From Bagarius yarrelli (taxonomy: Eukaryota; Chordata; Actinopteri; Siluriformes; Sisoridae): 64,000 nucleotides of DNA. The first letter of the stretch is position 1. Each line of letters begins with the position of its first letter. Below the pieces are notes generated by a model. That model saw only the letters and a list, made by a program, of their open reading frames with translations. It ran no database searches and was not told where the DNA came from. Shown piece after piece: positions 1 through 12,900 of the stretch. The stretch lies in contig VCAZ01000246.1 in assembly GCA_005784505.1 (NCBI GenBank), forward strand, positions 62,001 to 126,000, in the 5' to 3' direction. A program made the translations under genes and the position numbers.

Positions 1-1050
1 ACAGGAAGGGGCGGAGACAAGACCAGAATCAACACAAAGGAAGGGAGGACCACGTGTCTCTCGCTAAGAACTAAACCAAGAAAGAAGCTTCAGCCCACCA
101 GTTTGCCTCGATTATTTTTCTGCAACTTACTTCGCATTTCAGGGTGTTCTATTCCTTTATTTTTGCTTATAAATAAATTTAATTTTATTTTATAATGTTT
201 AAATTAGATTTAATGTTTATGTAAAACAATTTGTATAGTTTTTTTGTTTAATTTAAGTGATAGTAAATATTTATGTACAATTTTTTGAATAATTGACTTT
301 AACATTATTTAATTTATTAATTTAATTTATATAAACTTTTTAACTTCCGTCTAAGATAAAGCTAACTTTTTATTTTTATTATTAAATTGTTAAATCAGGT
401 TAAATAAGGTGCCAATTTCATCAAATTCTGATCTTTGTTGGTAAAAAAAAATGATTGAACTACTTTTAAACCATTGCTACGTAATAAATCGGAGAAAAAA
501 ATTAATTAAAAACCATGAATTAAACTTTTCTAAATGTTAAAATAAAATAAAATCCTAAGAAATAGAAATGGAAACTTAGCGCTGCATTTTTACTCTAATC
601 ACTAAAATGAAAGCAATTTTTCTATTGGATGGTCCTGGTCGTTCTGTAGTCAGGAGTAAAAGTGACCGCTGTTCTTCCTCAGGAGGCGAGTGGAGGCTGG
701 GACGGGTGATTGGCTCTGGAAAATGTGTGTTTAACCCTCACACACACTCATTAGGCTCGCTAATCTGGAGAGACCCAGAGAGAGAAAAAAAATCTCCCGG
801 AAATCAATGGAAAATCAATGGCGCTCATTTTACATGTGGCTGCGTTTTTGTGCTGTTGCGGCTGCGAGCCGATTGGCTGATACTGTGTTAGTGATGAGAA
901 TTGGATATGTTTTCCTACACCAACTAACCCCCCTAACACACACACACACACACACCCTAGCTTTTATTCTATAACACTTTCAATCAGAAGTAATAAATTC
1001 ATTGACAGTTGAACAGAAGACTCTGGCTGTATCACAACAATAACATCACT
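1..1050. other. AT-rich intergenic DNA, no gene seen
   Basis: The first 600 bases are strongly AT-rich with many short A and T runs. From about 610 to 900 the sequence is more balanced, but the open frames there match nothing I recognise and overlap on opposite strands. A short CA run sits near 936-955. No splice-framed exon, RNA gene or transposon end was recognised. Confidence 0.5.

Positions 1051-1052
<2 letters not shown>

Positions 1053-1100
<48 letters not shown>
1053..1100. repeat. (CA)n microsatellite
   Basis: About 24 uninterrupted CA dinucleotides. The reading frames through it (THTHTH) are artefacts of the repeat. Confidence 0.95.
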
Positions 1101-1102
<2 letters not shown>

Positions 1103-1225
1103 CACTGTTGTCATATCTGGAGGCAGCCACCCAATCTGATCTGTTCCATCAGCTTTATTTACAGAGAAGTCGTGCGGAGAAGCCGTTACAGGAAATTAAA
1201 ATGGGCTGTGCTTGACAAAAGAGAA

Positions 1226-1228
<3 letters not shown>

Positions 1229-1260
<32 letters not shown>

Positions 1261-1269
1261 TACACACAA

Positions 1270-1310
<41 letters not shown>

Positions 1311-1328
1311 CACACACAAACACACACA
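1229..1328. repeat. (CA)n microsatellite interrupted by CAAA
   Basis: CA tract broken at several places by CAAACA steps. It lies about 130 bases before the 34-bp minisatellite, whose unit is itself CA-rich, so the array could have grown from this kind of sequence. Confidence 0.9.
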
Positions 1329-1460
1329 TTAAGTATGTTATTCAGGATTGTCCTTATCTTAAAGCTCATAAGCACCCAGTAAAATGAAAGTTTTCACACA
1401 CACAAAAACAATAAAAGCAGTAAAACCCAAGCCCACAGTTACACACTGTGCAAAAATGAC

Positions 1461-4400
1461 ACCCCACACCACACAACTCCACATTACACAAGAGTATACA
1501 CACCACACAACTCCACATTACACAAGAGTATACACACCACACAACTCCACACCAACAACTCCCATTACACAAAAGACTTACACAAGCACAAACGATACAC
1601 CACACAACTCCACATTACACAAGAGTATACACACCACACAACTCCACATTACACAAGAGTATACACACCACACAACTCCACATTACACAAGAGTATACAC
1701 ACCACACAACTCCACATTACACAAGAGTATACACACCACTCCACACACAAGAGTACCACACACAATCTTACAACAAGAGTATACACACCACACATCTCCA
1801 CATTACACAAGAGTATACACACCACACAACTCCACATTACACAAGAGTATACACACACACTCCACATTACAACACACGACACAACAAGAAGTCCACATTA
1901 CACAACACAACTCCACATTACACAGAGTATACACAAACACACAGCTCACACATTACCAAGAGTATACAACCAACACAACTCCACATTACACAAGAGTATA
2001 CACACCACCAACAACTCCACATTACACAAGAGTATACACACACACACACCACACAAGATATACACACAACACACACACAGCAACTCCACATTACACAAGA
2101 GTATACACACCAACACAACACCAACTCCACCATCCACATTACACAAGAGTATACACACCACACAACTCCACATTACACAAGAGTATACACACACCACACC
2201 AACTCACACCAAGAGTATACACACACAAACTCTCCACATTACACAAGAGTATACACACCACACAACATAGAGAGTACATTACACAGAGTATACACACACA
2301 CACCCACATTACACAAGAGTATACACACCACACAACTCCACAATTACACAAGAGTATACACACCACACAACTCTCCACATTACACAAGAGTATACACACC
2401 ACACAACACACTCCACATTACACAACACAACTCCACCTTACACAAGAGTATACACACACACACAACTCCACATCACAACCACACACATCTACACAAACAC
2501 ATTACACAGAGTATACACACACACACAACACTCTCACATTACACAAAGACAGTAACTCCACACAAGAGTATACACACCACACAACTCCACACTCCAATTA
2601 CACAAGAGTATACACACCACACAACTCCACATTACACAAGAGTATACACACCACACTCTCCACATTACACAAGAGTATACACACAACACAACAACTCCAC
2701 ATTACACAAGAGTATACACCCACCACACAACTCCACATTACACAAGATACACACAACATCGTATACACACCAACACCAAGAGTAACTCCACATTACTATC
2801 AAGAGTATACACATACACAACCACATTACACAGAGTCACACACAACTTACACAAGAGTATACACACACACACACATTACACACACTACACACTCACACAA
2901 TATACACACACACATCGACATTAAGAGAGTATACACACCACACATCTCCACATACCACATTACACAAGAGTATACACACACCAACACATCACATCCACAT
3001 CCAACATACACAAGAGTATACACACAAACACAACTCCACAACAACACCTCCACATACACAAGAGTATACACACCACACAACTCCACATTACACAAACAGA
3101 GTATACACACCACACACAACTCCACATTACACATAGTTTTACAAGATATACACTCCACATTACACAAGAGTATACAACACAACACAACTCCACATTACAC
3201 AAGAGTATACACACAACACAACACATTACACACACACAACTCCACATACACAAGAGTATACACACCACACTCCAACATTACTACAGAACATCCACATTAC
3301 ACAAGAGTATACACACCACACAACTCCACATTACACAAGAGTACACACACAACTCCCACAGAGTATACACACAACACAACTCCACATTACACAAGAGTAT
3401 ACACACCACACAACTCCACATTACCACAAGAGTATACACAACCACACAACTCCACATTACACAAGAGTATACACACCACACAACACTCCACATTACACAA
3501 GAGTATACACACCACACACTCCACAACCACAAGAGTACACACACACATACAACGAGTATGACACACACACAATGAGTATACACACACACAACTCCACATT
3601 ACACAAGAGTATACACACCACACAAACTCCACATCCACTACACAAGAGTATACACACCACACAACTCCACATTACACAAGAGTATACACACCACACACAC
3701 ACACCAGAGTTACACACACAAAACTCCACACAAGATATACACACAAGAGTATACACACACCACACAACTATACCACATTACACAAGAGTATACACACCAC
3801 ACAACTCCACATCTACACACAGAGTCACACCACACATTACACAAGAGTATACACACCACACAACTCACACACAAGAGTCTCCACACACAACCTTATACAA
3901 AGAGTATACACACCACCACACAACTCCACATCACTCCACATTACACACAGAGAGTACATACACACCACACACACAACTCCCACATTACACAAGAGTATAC
4001 ACACCACACACATTACACAACTATACACACCACACAACTCCACATTACATTACAAGAGTATACACACAACACAAACTCCACATTACACAAGAGTATACAC
4101 ACCACACAACTCCACATTACACAGTCCCACATTACACAAGAGTATACACACAACCACACAACTCCACATTACACAAGAGTATACACACCACACACAATCC
4201 ACATTACACAAGAGTATACACACACACAACTCCCACATTACACAAGATAACAAGAGTATACACACCACACAACATCTCCACATTACACAAGAGTATACAC
4301 ACCACACAACTCCACATTACACAAGAGTATACACACACACACAACTCCACATTACACACAAGAGTATACACAACAACACAACTACATACCACATTACACA

Positions 4401-6700
4401 AGAGTATACACACCACACAACTCCACATTACCAAGAGTATACACACCACACAACTCCCAATTACAAAGAGAGTATACCACACCACACATTCCACATTACA
4501 CAAGAGTATACACACACACAACACAACTCCACATTACACCGAGTACAAGAGTATACACACACACACAATTACTTACCACATAGAGTGATACACACAACTC
4601 TACACAACAAGAGTATACACACCAACACAACTGGATCACACATTACACAAGAGTTATACACTTCACAAAAGACCTCCACTACACACCACACAACAACTCC
4701 ACATTACAAAGAGTATACACAAGAGTATACACACCACACACTCAATTATACACAGAGTACCACACACACACAAGAGTTACACATTACTTCACAAGAGTAT
4801 ACACACCACACAAAACTCACATACACAAGAGTATACACACACACAACTCCACATTACACAAGAGTATACACACCACACAATACTATACCACATTACACAC
4901 AGACACAAGAGTATACACACCACACAAACTCCACATTACACAAGAGTATACACACCACACACTCCACATTATACAAGAGTATACACACCACACAAACTCC
5001 ACATTACACAAGAGTATACACACCACACAAACTCCACACACCAACAAACTTACACACACCACACAACTCCACATTACACAAGAGTATACACAACACAACT
5101 CCACATACACACAGAGTATACACACAACACAACTCCACATTATACACACACAACTCCACATCACACACAAGAGTATACACACCACACATCTCCACATCAC
5201 AAGACTCCACATTACACAAGAGTATACACACCACACAATCCACCCATCCACATACACAAGAGGATACAACAAACACAACTCCACATTACACAGAGTATAC
5301 ACACCACAACAACAACTCCACATTACACAAGAGTATACACACCACACACATTACACACCCAAATTCTCTCCCAATTACACTAGAGATTACACACACACAA
5401 TCCACAATTACACAAGAGTATAACCACACACACAACTCCACATTACACAAGAGTATACACACACACACACACAAGAGTACTCCACACCACACAACATTAC
5501 ACAAGAGTATACACACCACACATCTCCACAAGAGTATACACACCACACACAATCTCCAAAATTTAGACAAGTATACCACATTATACCCAAGAGTATACAC
5601 ACCACACATTACTTACCACAGAGTATACACACCACACAACTCCACATTACCACACACCACACAACTCCACATTACACAAGTATACACACCACACAATCCA
5701 CATTACACAAGAGTATACACACCACACACACTCCACATTACACAAAATACACACCACCACAAACTCCACATTACACAAGAGTATACACACACACACAACT
5801 TCACGGTATTACAAGAGTATACACACACCACACAACTCCACACACACACACATTACACAAAGTTATACAAGAGTATACACACAACACAACTCCACATTAC
5901 ACACAAGAGTATACACACCACACACTCCATCAAGAGTCCACACACACAACACAAGAGGAACCTCCACATTACACAAGAGTTACACACCACACACTACACA
6001 CACACACAACATAAACACTCCACACCACACAACTCCACACACATACACAAGAGTATACAACAAACACCACACACAAGAGTCACACACACATTACACAATT
6101 ACACAAGAGTATACACACCACACACACAAATTCCACATTACACAAGAGTATACACACACAACTCCACACACACACACATTACACAAGAGTATACACACCA
6201 CACAACTCCACATTACACAAGAGTATACACACCACACAACTCCACATTACACAAGAGTATACACACCACACACAACTCCACATCACACACATTCCACATT
6301 ACACAGAGTATACACACCACACACACAACAAGAGTCCACATTACACAACACAAGAGTATACACACCACACAACTCCACATTACCAGAGTATACACACACA
6401 CATCCAATTACACAAGAGTACACACAAACTTACACAAGAGTATACACACCACACAACTCCACACACAAGAGTTACACCACAAGAGTCCACACAGATACAC
6501 ACCCACACTCCACATTACACACACACTTCACACATCCCATACACAAGAGTATACACACCACACAACTCCACATTACACAAGAGTATACACACCACACAAC
6601 TCCACATTACACAAGAGTATACACACCACACAACTCCACATTACACAAGAGTATACACACCACACAACTCCACATTACACAAGAGTATACACACAACACA
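1461..6700. repeat. 34-bp minisatellite array, about 150 copies
   Basis: The unit reads ACACAAGAGTATACACAC followed by CACACAACTCCACATT, 34 bp in total. Perfect tandem copies are visible at 1610-1735 and 6540-6690. Between them nearly every copy carries 1-4 base insertions or deletions. The unit has no stop codon in any + frame. Because 34 is not a multiple of 3, three units give a 34-residue peptide period, and this alone produces the 725- and 721-codon open frames. These are not genes. The copy number is an estimate from length. Confidence 0.97.
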
Positions 6701-6728
6701 AAACACAAATCCTGCTCTGTGTATGTAT

Positions 6729-6874
6729 GAAGTGGTGGCTCAGTGGTTAAGGTGTTGGACTGATGCCAGAAAAGACTGGGGTTTGATTCCCAGCAGCACC
6801 AAGCCACCGCTGTTGGGCCCCTGAGTAAGACCCTTAACCCCTAATTGCTCAGTTGTATAAAAGACGTGTGTAAA
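6729..6874 (+). mobile_element. tRNA-derived SINE, first of a tandem pair
   Basis: It begins AGTGGTGGCTCAGTGGTTAA. It has a B-box-like GGTTTGATTCCCAGC and the body GCTGTTGGGCCCCTGAGTAAG, and runs to AATTGCTCAGTTGTATAAAAG. It lacks the usual 3' tail with the CGCTCTGGATAAG motif and joins directly to a second copy. The 5' edge abuts the 34-bp array. Confidence 0.85.
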
Positions 6875-7050
6875 GGAAGTGGTCATGTGGTAATTGTTAG
6901 CTTAGTGATTAAAGTGTTGGACTGATGATTACAATAAAAAGAGTTCAATTCTCAGTAACACCAAGCTGCCACTGCTGGGCCCCTAAGTAAGGCCCTTAAT
7001 TCTCAACTGCTTATGAGATATGTACATAAGTCGCTCTGGATACAATAAAT
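6875..7050 (+). mobile_element. tRNA-derived SINE, second tandem copy with tail
   Basis: A diverged copy of the same SINE (GGAAGTGGTCATG, TTGGACTGATGATT, GAGTTCAATTCTCAGT, CTGCTGGGCCCCTAAG) that keeps the tail motif AAGTCGCTCTGGATAC. It is followed by a (GT)n tract. Confidence 0.8.
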
Positions 7051-7056
7051 ATATAT

Positions 7057-7091
7057 CACTGTGTGTGTGCGTGTGTGTGTGGTTGGTGTTG

Positions 7092-7150
<59 letters not shown>
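7057..7150. repeat. (GT)n microsatellite
   Basis: An imperfect GT tract with a few GC and GGTTGG interruptions, directly 3' of a SINE tail. Confidence 0.9.
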
Positions 7151-7154
<4 letters not shown>

Positions 7155-7289
7155 CTATCAATCGGTCATGTGACCCCTCAGTCCACAGTGAAGCCAGCTT
7201 AATGAATTAGTATATAGACGAGACGAGTGGCTGCGGATAATGAACACCTCGCTGTCCGGACTGATGGATTCGCTGTTTCATGAGAAACA

Positions 7290-7645
7290 TCAGATTCAGC
7301 TGAGAATAATGAGGATGAGGATGAAAAGAATAAGGATGATAAGAATGAGAATAATGAGGATGATGAGGATGAGACTAATGGGGATGAGGATAAGAATAAT
7401 GAGAATGAGGATGATGAGAATAATGAGGAGGAGGATTAGGATGGAGATGAAAGGATAAGGAGGAGGAGGATGAGGATGTAGATGATGAGGATGATGAGAA
7501 CGAGGATGATGAGAATAATAAGGAGGAGGTTGATGAGACTGAGAATTATAAGGATGAGGATGATGTTGATGATGAAGATAACAAGGATGAGAATAATGAG
7601 GATGATGAGAATATGAATAATGAGGATGAGTATGATGAGGAGACC
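7290..7645. repeat. Purine-rich GATGAG/AATAAG repeat
   Basis: An almost pure purine strand built of GATGAG, GATGAT, AATGAG and AATAAG steps. It gives a poly Met-Arg frame on + and a poly Ile-Leu frame on the other strand, both artefacts. The 50 bases before it (7240-7290, MNTSLSGLMDSLFHEK in the open frame) are not repetitive, but I could not tie them to any gene. Confidence 0.85.
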
Positions 7646-7995
7646 GGGAATTCTGGGTTCACTTTTCAATTTTATATATTTATTAACACACCTTAAACTC
7701 CAACAATGAACTCAACGAGCCAACTTTAAAAAAGAAACTATATTTATACCAATAAAGAAAAGTTAGAAAAGAAAGAAAAAGGTTTAGTATTTTGGCCAAG
7801 CCATATTAAAATAGGCAGAAGGAAGGAAAGAAGGGAGGAAGAAAGGCAAGAAGAAAGTAAGGAGGGAGGAAGGATAGAAGGAAGGAAGAAAAAACAATCA
7901 ACAAAGAGCGATGGAGAAAAGCAAAAAAATCAAATTAAGAAGGGAAGAAGAAGGAGGAAGAAGAAGGGAAGAAAATTATTATAAAATAAAGAAAT

Positions 7996-8030
<35 letters not shown>

Positions 8031-8150
8031 GGGAATAAAATATAAAGAAAATCAAGTTATTAAAAAATAATTGGGCATAAACTAAAGCACGGAAAAGACA
8101 GATGGAAAGAAAAAGAACATTAAAAATAAAATTTATATATTGGGAAAACA
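7646..8150. repeat. GAAA/GGAA-rich polypurine tract
   Basis: From about 7750 to 8110 the + strand is mostly A and G with GAAG, GGAA and (GAAA)n runs; the cleanest GAAA run is at about 7990-8030. No gene seen. Confidence 0.75.
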
Positions 8151-8155
8151 AAACG

Positions 8156-8167
8156 GCCGCCATTTTG
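8156..8167 (-). promoter_or_regulatory. YY1-type site upstream of UBE2F
   Basis: GCCGCCATTTTG matches the reverse complement of the YY1 core CAAAATGGCGGC. It lies about 480 bases upstream of the putative UBE2F 5' exon donor, and GCGCCATCTGC follows nearby. YY1 sites are common in housekeeping promoters. Its link to UBE2F is inference. Confidence 0.4.
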
Positions 8168-8559
8168 GGGACTTAATCAGAGTCCCATTGCGCCATCTGC
8201 TGATTTAGACATGAATTACAGCTGGGATTTTGTAAACGTGGATTTTATTTAAACACGACGCTATTTTAAACACGTCTTTGTTTATTTTGAACCCTATAAA
8301 CAAATTATTAAGTAAAAAAAAAAAAAATATTTATTGCGCTTTTCTGAAGCGAAAAAAGAAACAGAACTGATTTTAGTTTCTAAGTTTCCAGTCGGAGTTT
8401 TATTCCTAGTGCGCCGTTTCCGCTATTAACATCTGCCGGTGATTATTTTGCGACGTTAAAACCTGTTATTTTTTGCATTTATTCGGATAATTGTAGAATT
8501 ATATAAGAATTATAACCTCATTAATTTTGTTGTCACGGTTGACTTTGTAAAACCGGCTG

Positions 8560-8649
8560 TTTGATTTATGCGGACTGAATTATGGTGTAACACGGACACT
8601 TTCCCCTGTGTGTTTCCGACTGTAGCAGCAGGTAGCTAAAGCAGCTAAG
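8560..8649 (+). other. Putative UBE2F 5' UTR exon
   Basis: A GCTAAG|GTAAGTTA donor at 8649/8650 is a near-perfect 5' splice site in otherwise unremarkable sequence. The ATG exon of UBE2F starts after an acceptor-like GTGCAG at 9844, so a noncoding first exon ending here is plausible. The start is unknown and the left limit is arbitrary. The upstream ATGs here are not in a long frame. Confidence 0.35.
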
Positions 8650-9000
8650 GTAAGTTAGCGTTGAGAGCTAACCGCTCGAGCGCACTCTTAATACCAGCTG
8701 TTATAACGTTGTTTTTTTTTTAGTTTTTAGTGATAAAGGCAGCTGTTTTTATATTATAGGTTCATTCGGAGCAGCTAAAAATATAAAAATCTCGTCCTGT
8801 TTAAGCTAAAAAAAACCCGGTGAAGCTGTTTGAGGTAAAATAGCCAGTACGACCTGTCAAACTGTCAACATGCGATTAACGGTTTAAAAAAGAGCAAAAG
8901 AACATTTTTAGAAAGATAAAAAAATGATTAAAACTCGAGTTTGTTAATGATTTAAAACGTGTTTCTGAATATTTTAATTAATTTAAATAAAGGAAAATAG

Positions 9001-9345
9001 AAATAAAGAAAGGGAACTAAAAAATGGGAACAGGAAAGAAGGTGAGAGACAGAAAAAAAAGAAGACAAAAAAGAAAAGGTAAAGAAGATAAAATGAATAA
9101 AGAGAAAAATAAATAAAGATAGAAGATAAAGAAAAGATGGTAGTAAAAGGAAAGAAAGAAAGAAAAACAGAAGGATGAGAGTAGGAATGTAGTGAGAAAC
9201 ACAGGAAAGAAGAAGAGGAGAGAAGCGACAGAAAAAAGTAATAAAAAAGGAATAAAGAAAAAAAGTAGAAGCACGGTGCTAAAAGTTAGCATACTTGTGT
9301 ATGTATGTATGTATGTATGTGTGTGTGAGAGAGAAGAGAGAGAGA
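9001..9345. repeat. GAAA-rich polypurine tract and (GTAT)n
   Basis: Mostly A and G on + from 9001 to 9290, then GTATGTATGTATGTATGT near 9299-9320. Low-complexity DNA in the putative first intron of UBE2F. Confidence 0.8.
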
Positions 9346-9354
9346 GAGAATTTT

Positions 9355-9498
9355 TTTTTTTATCACTGCTGATATTGAAAGTGTGTTTACATATTCTCTG
9401 TGCAGGGGGGTGTTGTGTGTGTAAGAGAGAGAGAGAGAGAGAGAGAGAAAAAGAGAGAGAGAAAGTGTGTGTGTGTGTGTGAGAGAGAGAGAGAAAGA

Positions 9499-9544
<46 letters not shown>

Positions 9545-9689
9545 AAAACCCTTTCTTATCACTGCTGATATTAGTGTGTTTACATCCTCTTTGTGCAGGT
9601 GTGTGTGTGTGTGTAAGAGAGAGAGAAAGTGTGTGTGTGTGTGTGTGTGAGAGAAAAAAAGAAAGAGAGAGAAAGTGTTTGTGTGTGTG

Positions 9690-9736
<47 letters not shown>

Positions 9737-9870
9737 GTGTGTGTGTGGTGTGTGTGGAAAGAAAGAAAGAAAAGAGAGAGAGAGAGAGAATCCCTTTTTT
9801 TTTCTCAATGCTGATATTAGTGTGTTTATATACCCTCCGTGCAGGTGTGTGTGTGTGTGTGTGTGTGAAG
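9355..9870. repeat. Tandem compound repeat carrying acceptor-like sites
   Basis: Three diverged units (near 9361, 9556 and 9805) each contain a GCTGATATT core, GTGTGTTTA, a pyrimidine stretch and a GTGCAG, followed by GT and GA runs. Spacing is about 196 and 246 bases, the difference lying in microsatellite length. The third GTGCAG (9839-9844) is the likely acceptor of the UBE2F start exon. Confidence 0.8.
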
Positions 9871-9877
9871 GTCAGCG

Positions 9878-9995
9878 ATGCTGACGCTGGCGAGTAAGCT
9901 GAAGAAGGAGGAGGGTGTGAGAGGAGGCGGCTCGGCGTCGGGTTCCAGTGACCCCCCACACAGAGTCTCCATACGAGACCGACTGCTTATCAAAG
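9878..9995 (+). CDS. ube2f: UBE2F coding exon 1
   Basis: 39 codons plus one base, from ATG (MLTLASKLKKEEG) to RVSIRDRLLIK, then donor G|GTACAG. It carries the N-terminal extension that binds UBA3 in the family. The stretch at residues 15-28 is Gly/Ser-rich and variable. The ATG context is AGCGATG and no better start lies downstream. Confidence 0.95.
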
Positions 9996-12900
9996 GTACA
10001 GACTTTCATCAAATTCCCCCCAAAACATCTTCTCACTCATTCATTATTATTTGCATTAAACAATAACCTGATTGGACGATTATTTCTGAGATCACTGCCG
10101 CTGAGTTTTTAACGATTTCTTCACGTCCTCCATTAAAATCATCCATCTTTGTCTAGTTTTAAATTAGTAAGTAAAGCATTTCATTGGAATCGACTGACCA
10201 ATAGAGGTGTGAAACTTTGGAACCGTCACCACTAGACAGAAACAGCGGTGGTGTGTGATTCTTCAAGCATTTAAGAAAAAAAAAGCGAAGAAGGTTATGC
10301 TTTCGTAGAACATCACAACCATGCTATCCCATCCCATATGTTTCTGGTCCGTATCTTTGTATATTGGAACAACGGTCTTCAGAGAGAGGCTTGATGTCAT
10401 GCAATATGATAAATGTGAAAATATCATTGCACGCATGCATGTGTACTTTTGCAGTTTGACATGGGGGATCCCTTAATAATAATACGAAAACAATTTAGGA
10501 TTGATTTTGTACAAATATTCTTCACCTGGCTATCAAATTTTAAAGTCTTATCTGGAACAGTGCCAAGATTTACTTCATTTACCACCTTAACTACTTTATT
10601 CTTAATCCGCACCTCAAATACATCGCTTGCAGGTTTATTTCGTAAAGAGAAGCACATGGATTTATTTAAGAGTTAAATAACAAAACTTGGGTAGAAAGGT
10701 AGGTAGGTAGGTGCTCACCTAGGCTAGGTGTTTAAGTAGACACGTCATCGCATAATGATGGGTATGTCTATTATGTACATCATAAACAACAACTACAACA
10801 GGGCCTAAAACGGACCCTTGTGGTACTCCCATGTTGTTAGCGCACACACACAGGTGATTTTACCTCATTAACCCTTTATACATTGATGTCTGCCGTGCAA
10901 ATAATGTCAGCACTGTAAAGCTTCTAATGACGTTTTAAACAGTTTGAATTTATTTCATTAAATTCTGTGATTAATGGTGTCAAAGGACTTTTGTAGGTCC
11001 AGGAACACTGCCACGACAACATTTCCTTTATCCAGTGAGACTCTTATTTCAGTGGAATATTTGAAAGTGTACAGGTAAAATAGTGATGGGCCTAAAGCTA
11101 CTAGCTACATCCTTATTTCCCGATTTATTATTGCTGTTTTTAAACTCTCTGGGAATGTTTTTGTTTGTATTGACAAATTTACTAAATAAGCAAGTGGCTC
11201 CAACAGACACCTTTAATCTCTATTGATTAATTCAGCTCGAATGTTATAAATCTCATTAGAGATGTAATTTCTCATATTTGCAATCACTTTTTGAACTTTA
11301 TCAGGAGTTACTTCTTTAATATAAAATTCGCCTGTGTGAATATAATGACATTCGTCAGGGGAATTGACTCAATATATTGAAACTGACTCACTAACTCTTG
11401 TAAAGACTTAATGAAAAAAAACTGTTGAAAACATTTGCCTCGTTACTATGAATCATATAAGTACTAACTTTAAGACTTTTAACTTTTATTTTAGAATGTT
11501 TTTGCCTATCTGAAACTGATGTTACCACAATGTGGAACTACTGCTTCCTCAATTAGTTATAGAAGCTTAGCCTAAGCACTAGTTTATTCAAGTTAAATAA
11601 GCTGGCCAGTGACAAGTTTTTGTTAATAAAGAGTTTTTAAGAAAAAAAAAATCACACCTGATAAATGTATCACTGTTAATCCATAGAAGAGAGAATTTCC
11701 TCGGTTTACTTATACAGGTTTTTGTGTCTATGCTTATAAAATCACTTAAAATGGAGGTGAAATTACTTGCATTGTTATTTAAATCTGATTCTTTAATAAC
11801 ATTTTCCCAGTTAACTAACATGTTTAAAGTTTGCTGTTTTTGACTTTTGTTGTTAAAATCTGAATTTCGGTTTTAATTATGATGCAGAAATATTTTTAGG
11901 TAATTTTCTTACAATCAGTGTCAAAATACTGTATGATCTGAAAAGTCAGTTTGGAAGCAATAAGTAAAGTTTTCTAGAAAAAAAATCTTAATATCTGGCT
12001 GGCTAAGTGTGGCGTTGGCTTTGTCCACCTCTAATCCGAAATCCATAGGTACTGTAACGATTCTTCTGGTGTTACTTACGCCGTTTGTAAAATGCCATCA
12101 AAAACAGCACGATCATGTTCCATGTAATTATATATTAAAATAACCAGTTTCTCAACACAGAGGCTGGTAAGCAGGGTGTAACAGGGTGTAAACCATAATA
12201 AAGGGTAGATAGGCAACTTGTTTAATAGTTGTATCTTTACAGCTCTGTCAGCTTAAGTTATAAGTTAGTGTGTATCATGTGTTGGCTGGAAAAAGGAGCT
12301 CTATTTATAACAGCTAAAGATGAGCAGACTTCTTATTAGCATCAGCAGTTACTAACCAGTCACTCTTGAAACACCAAGTGAAGCCAGAATTAAGCATCTA
12401 TAACCATCTTGTATAATACAGCTTTTCTGTGCTGTCATGTCTAATTCCAGCTTTCTATTTTTTTTTCCTGTGAACATCATCTAAATTTAACCGAGAGCTT
12501 GTAAACCCCTCATTTTAACAGGAATCTGTTTGTTACACATGACTGAAATGAATACTTTCCGCTTTGAATTCTGTGTGCAGAAGTTGCAGACCTCGAGGCA
12601 ACTCTTCCTAGTGAGTAAAACCATTAATTTAACATTTCTGTTTATTCATTTGCCTGGTCTGTTATTCCAAAGTGATGTACAAACAGCGCAGAAGAGGGTT
12701 TATATGTCTAGTCAACAGAGATGAATATTTTATTAGTTAAACAGAAACAAATGAAGCAAAGAAAAGACCTGACTAACCATACAGAAAACAATGCAGGTAT
12801 TGGAATAAAAATCAATCCTCTTCACATGCATGAATCACTAAGCAGGGAAATTACAGATTAGTAATTATATGTTACTATCGTCGAGGGTCGAGGCTGAGGT

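Noticed and set aside
1461..6700. CRISPR-like array
   Set aside because: Units are directly adjacent with no unique spacers, there are no cas genes, and the DNA is plainly vertebrate.
1384..6750. Two + strand open frames above 700 codons (Thr/His-rich proteins)
   Set aside because: They are translations of the 34-bp minisatellite, which has no stop in any + frame. The same region also gives many Cys/Val-rich frames on the other strand.
7240..7669. Met/Arg-rich + frame and Ile/Leu-rich minus frame
   Set aside because: Both follow from the GATGAG-type purine repeat.
9017..9959. Long Ser/Leu/His/Thr-rich minus frames of 263 and 190 codons
   Set aside because: They read through GT, GA and GAAA repeats and overlap the true UBE2F start exon on the opposite strand.
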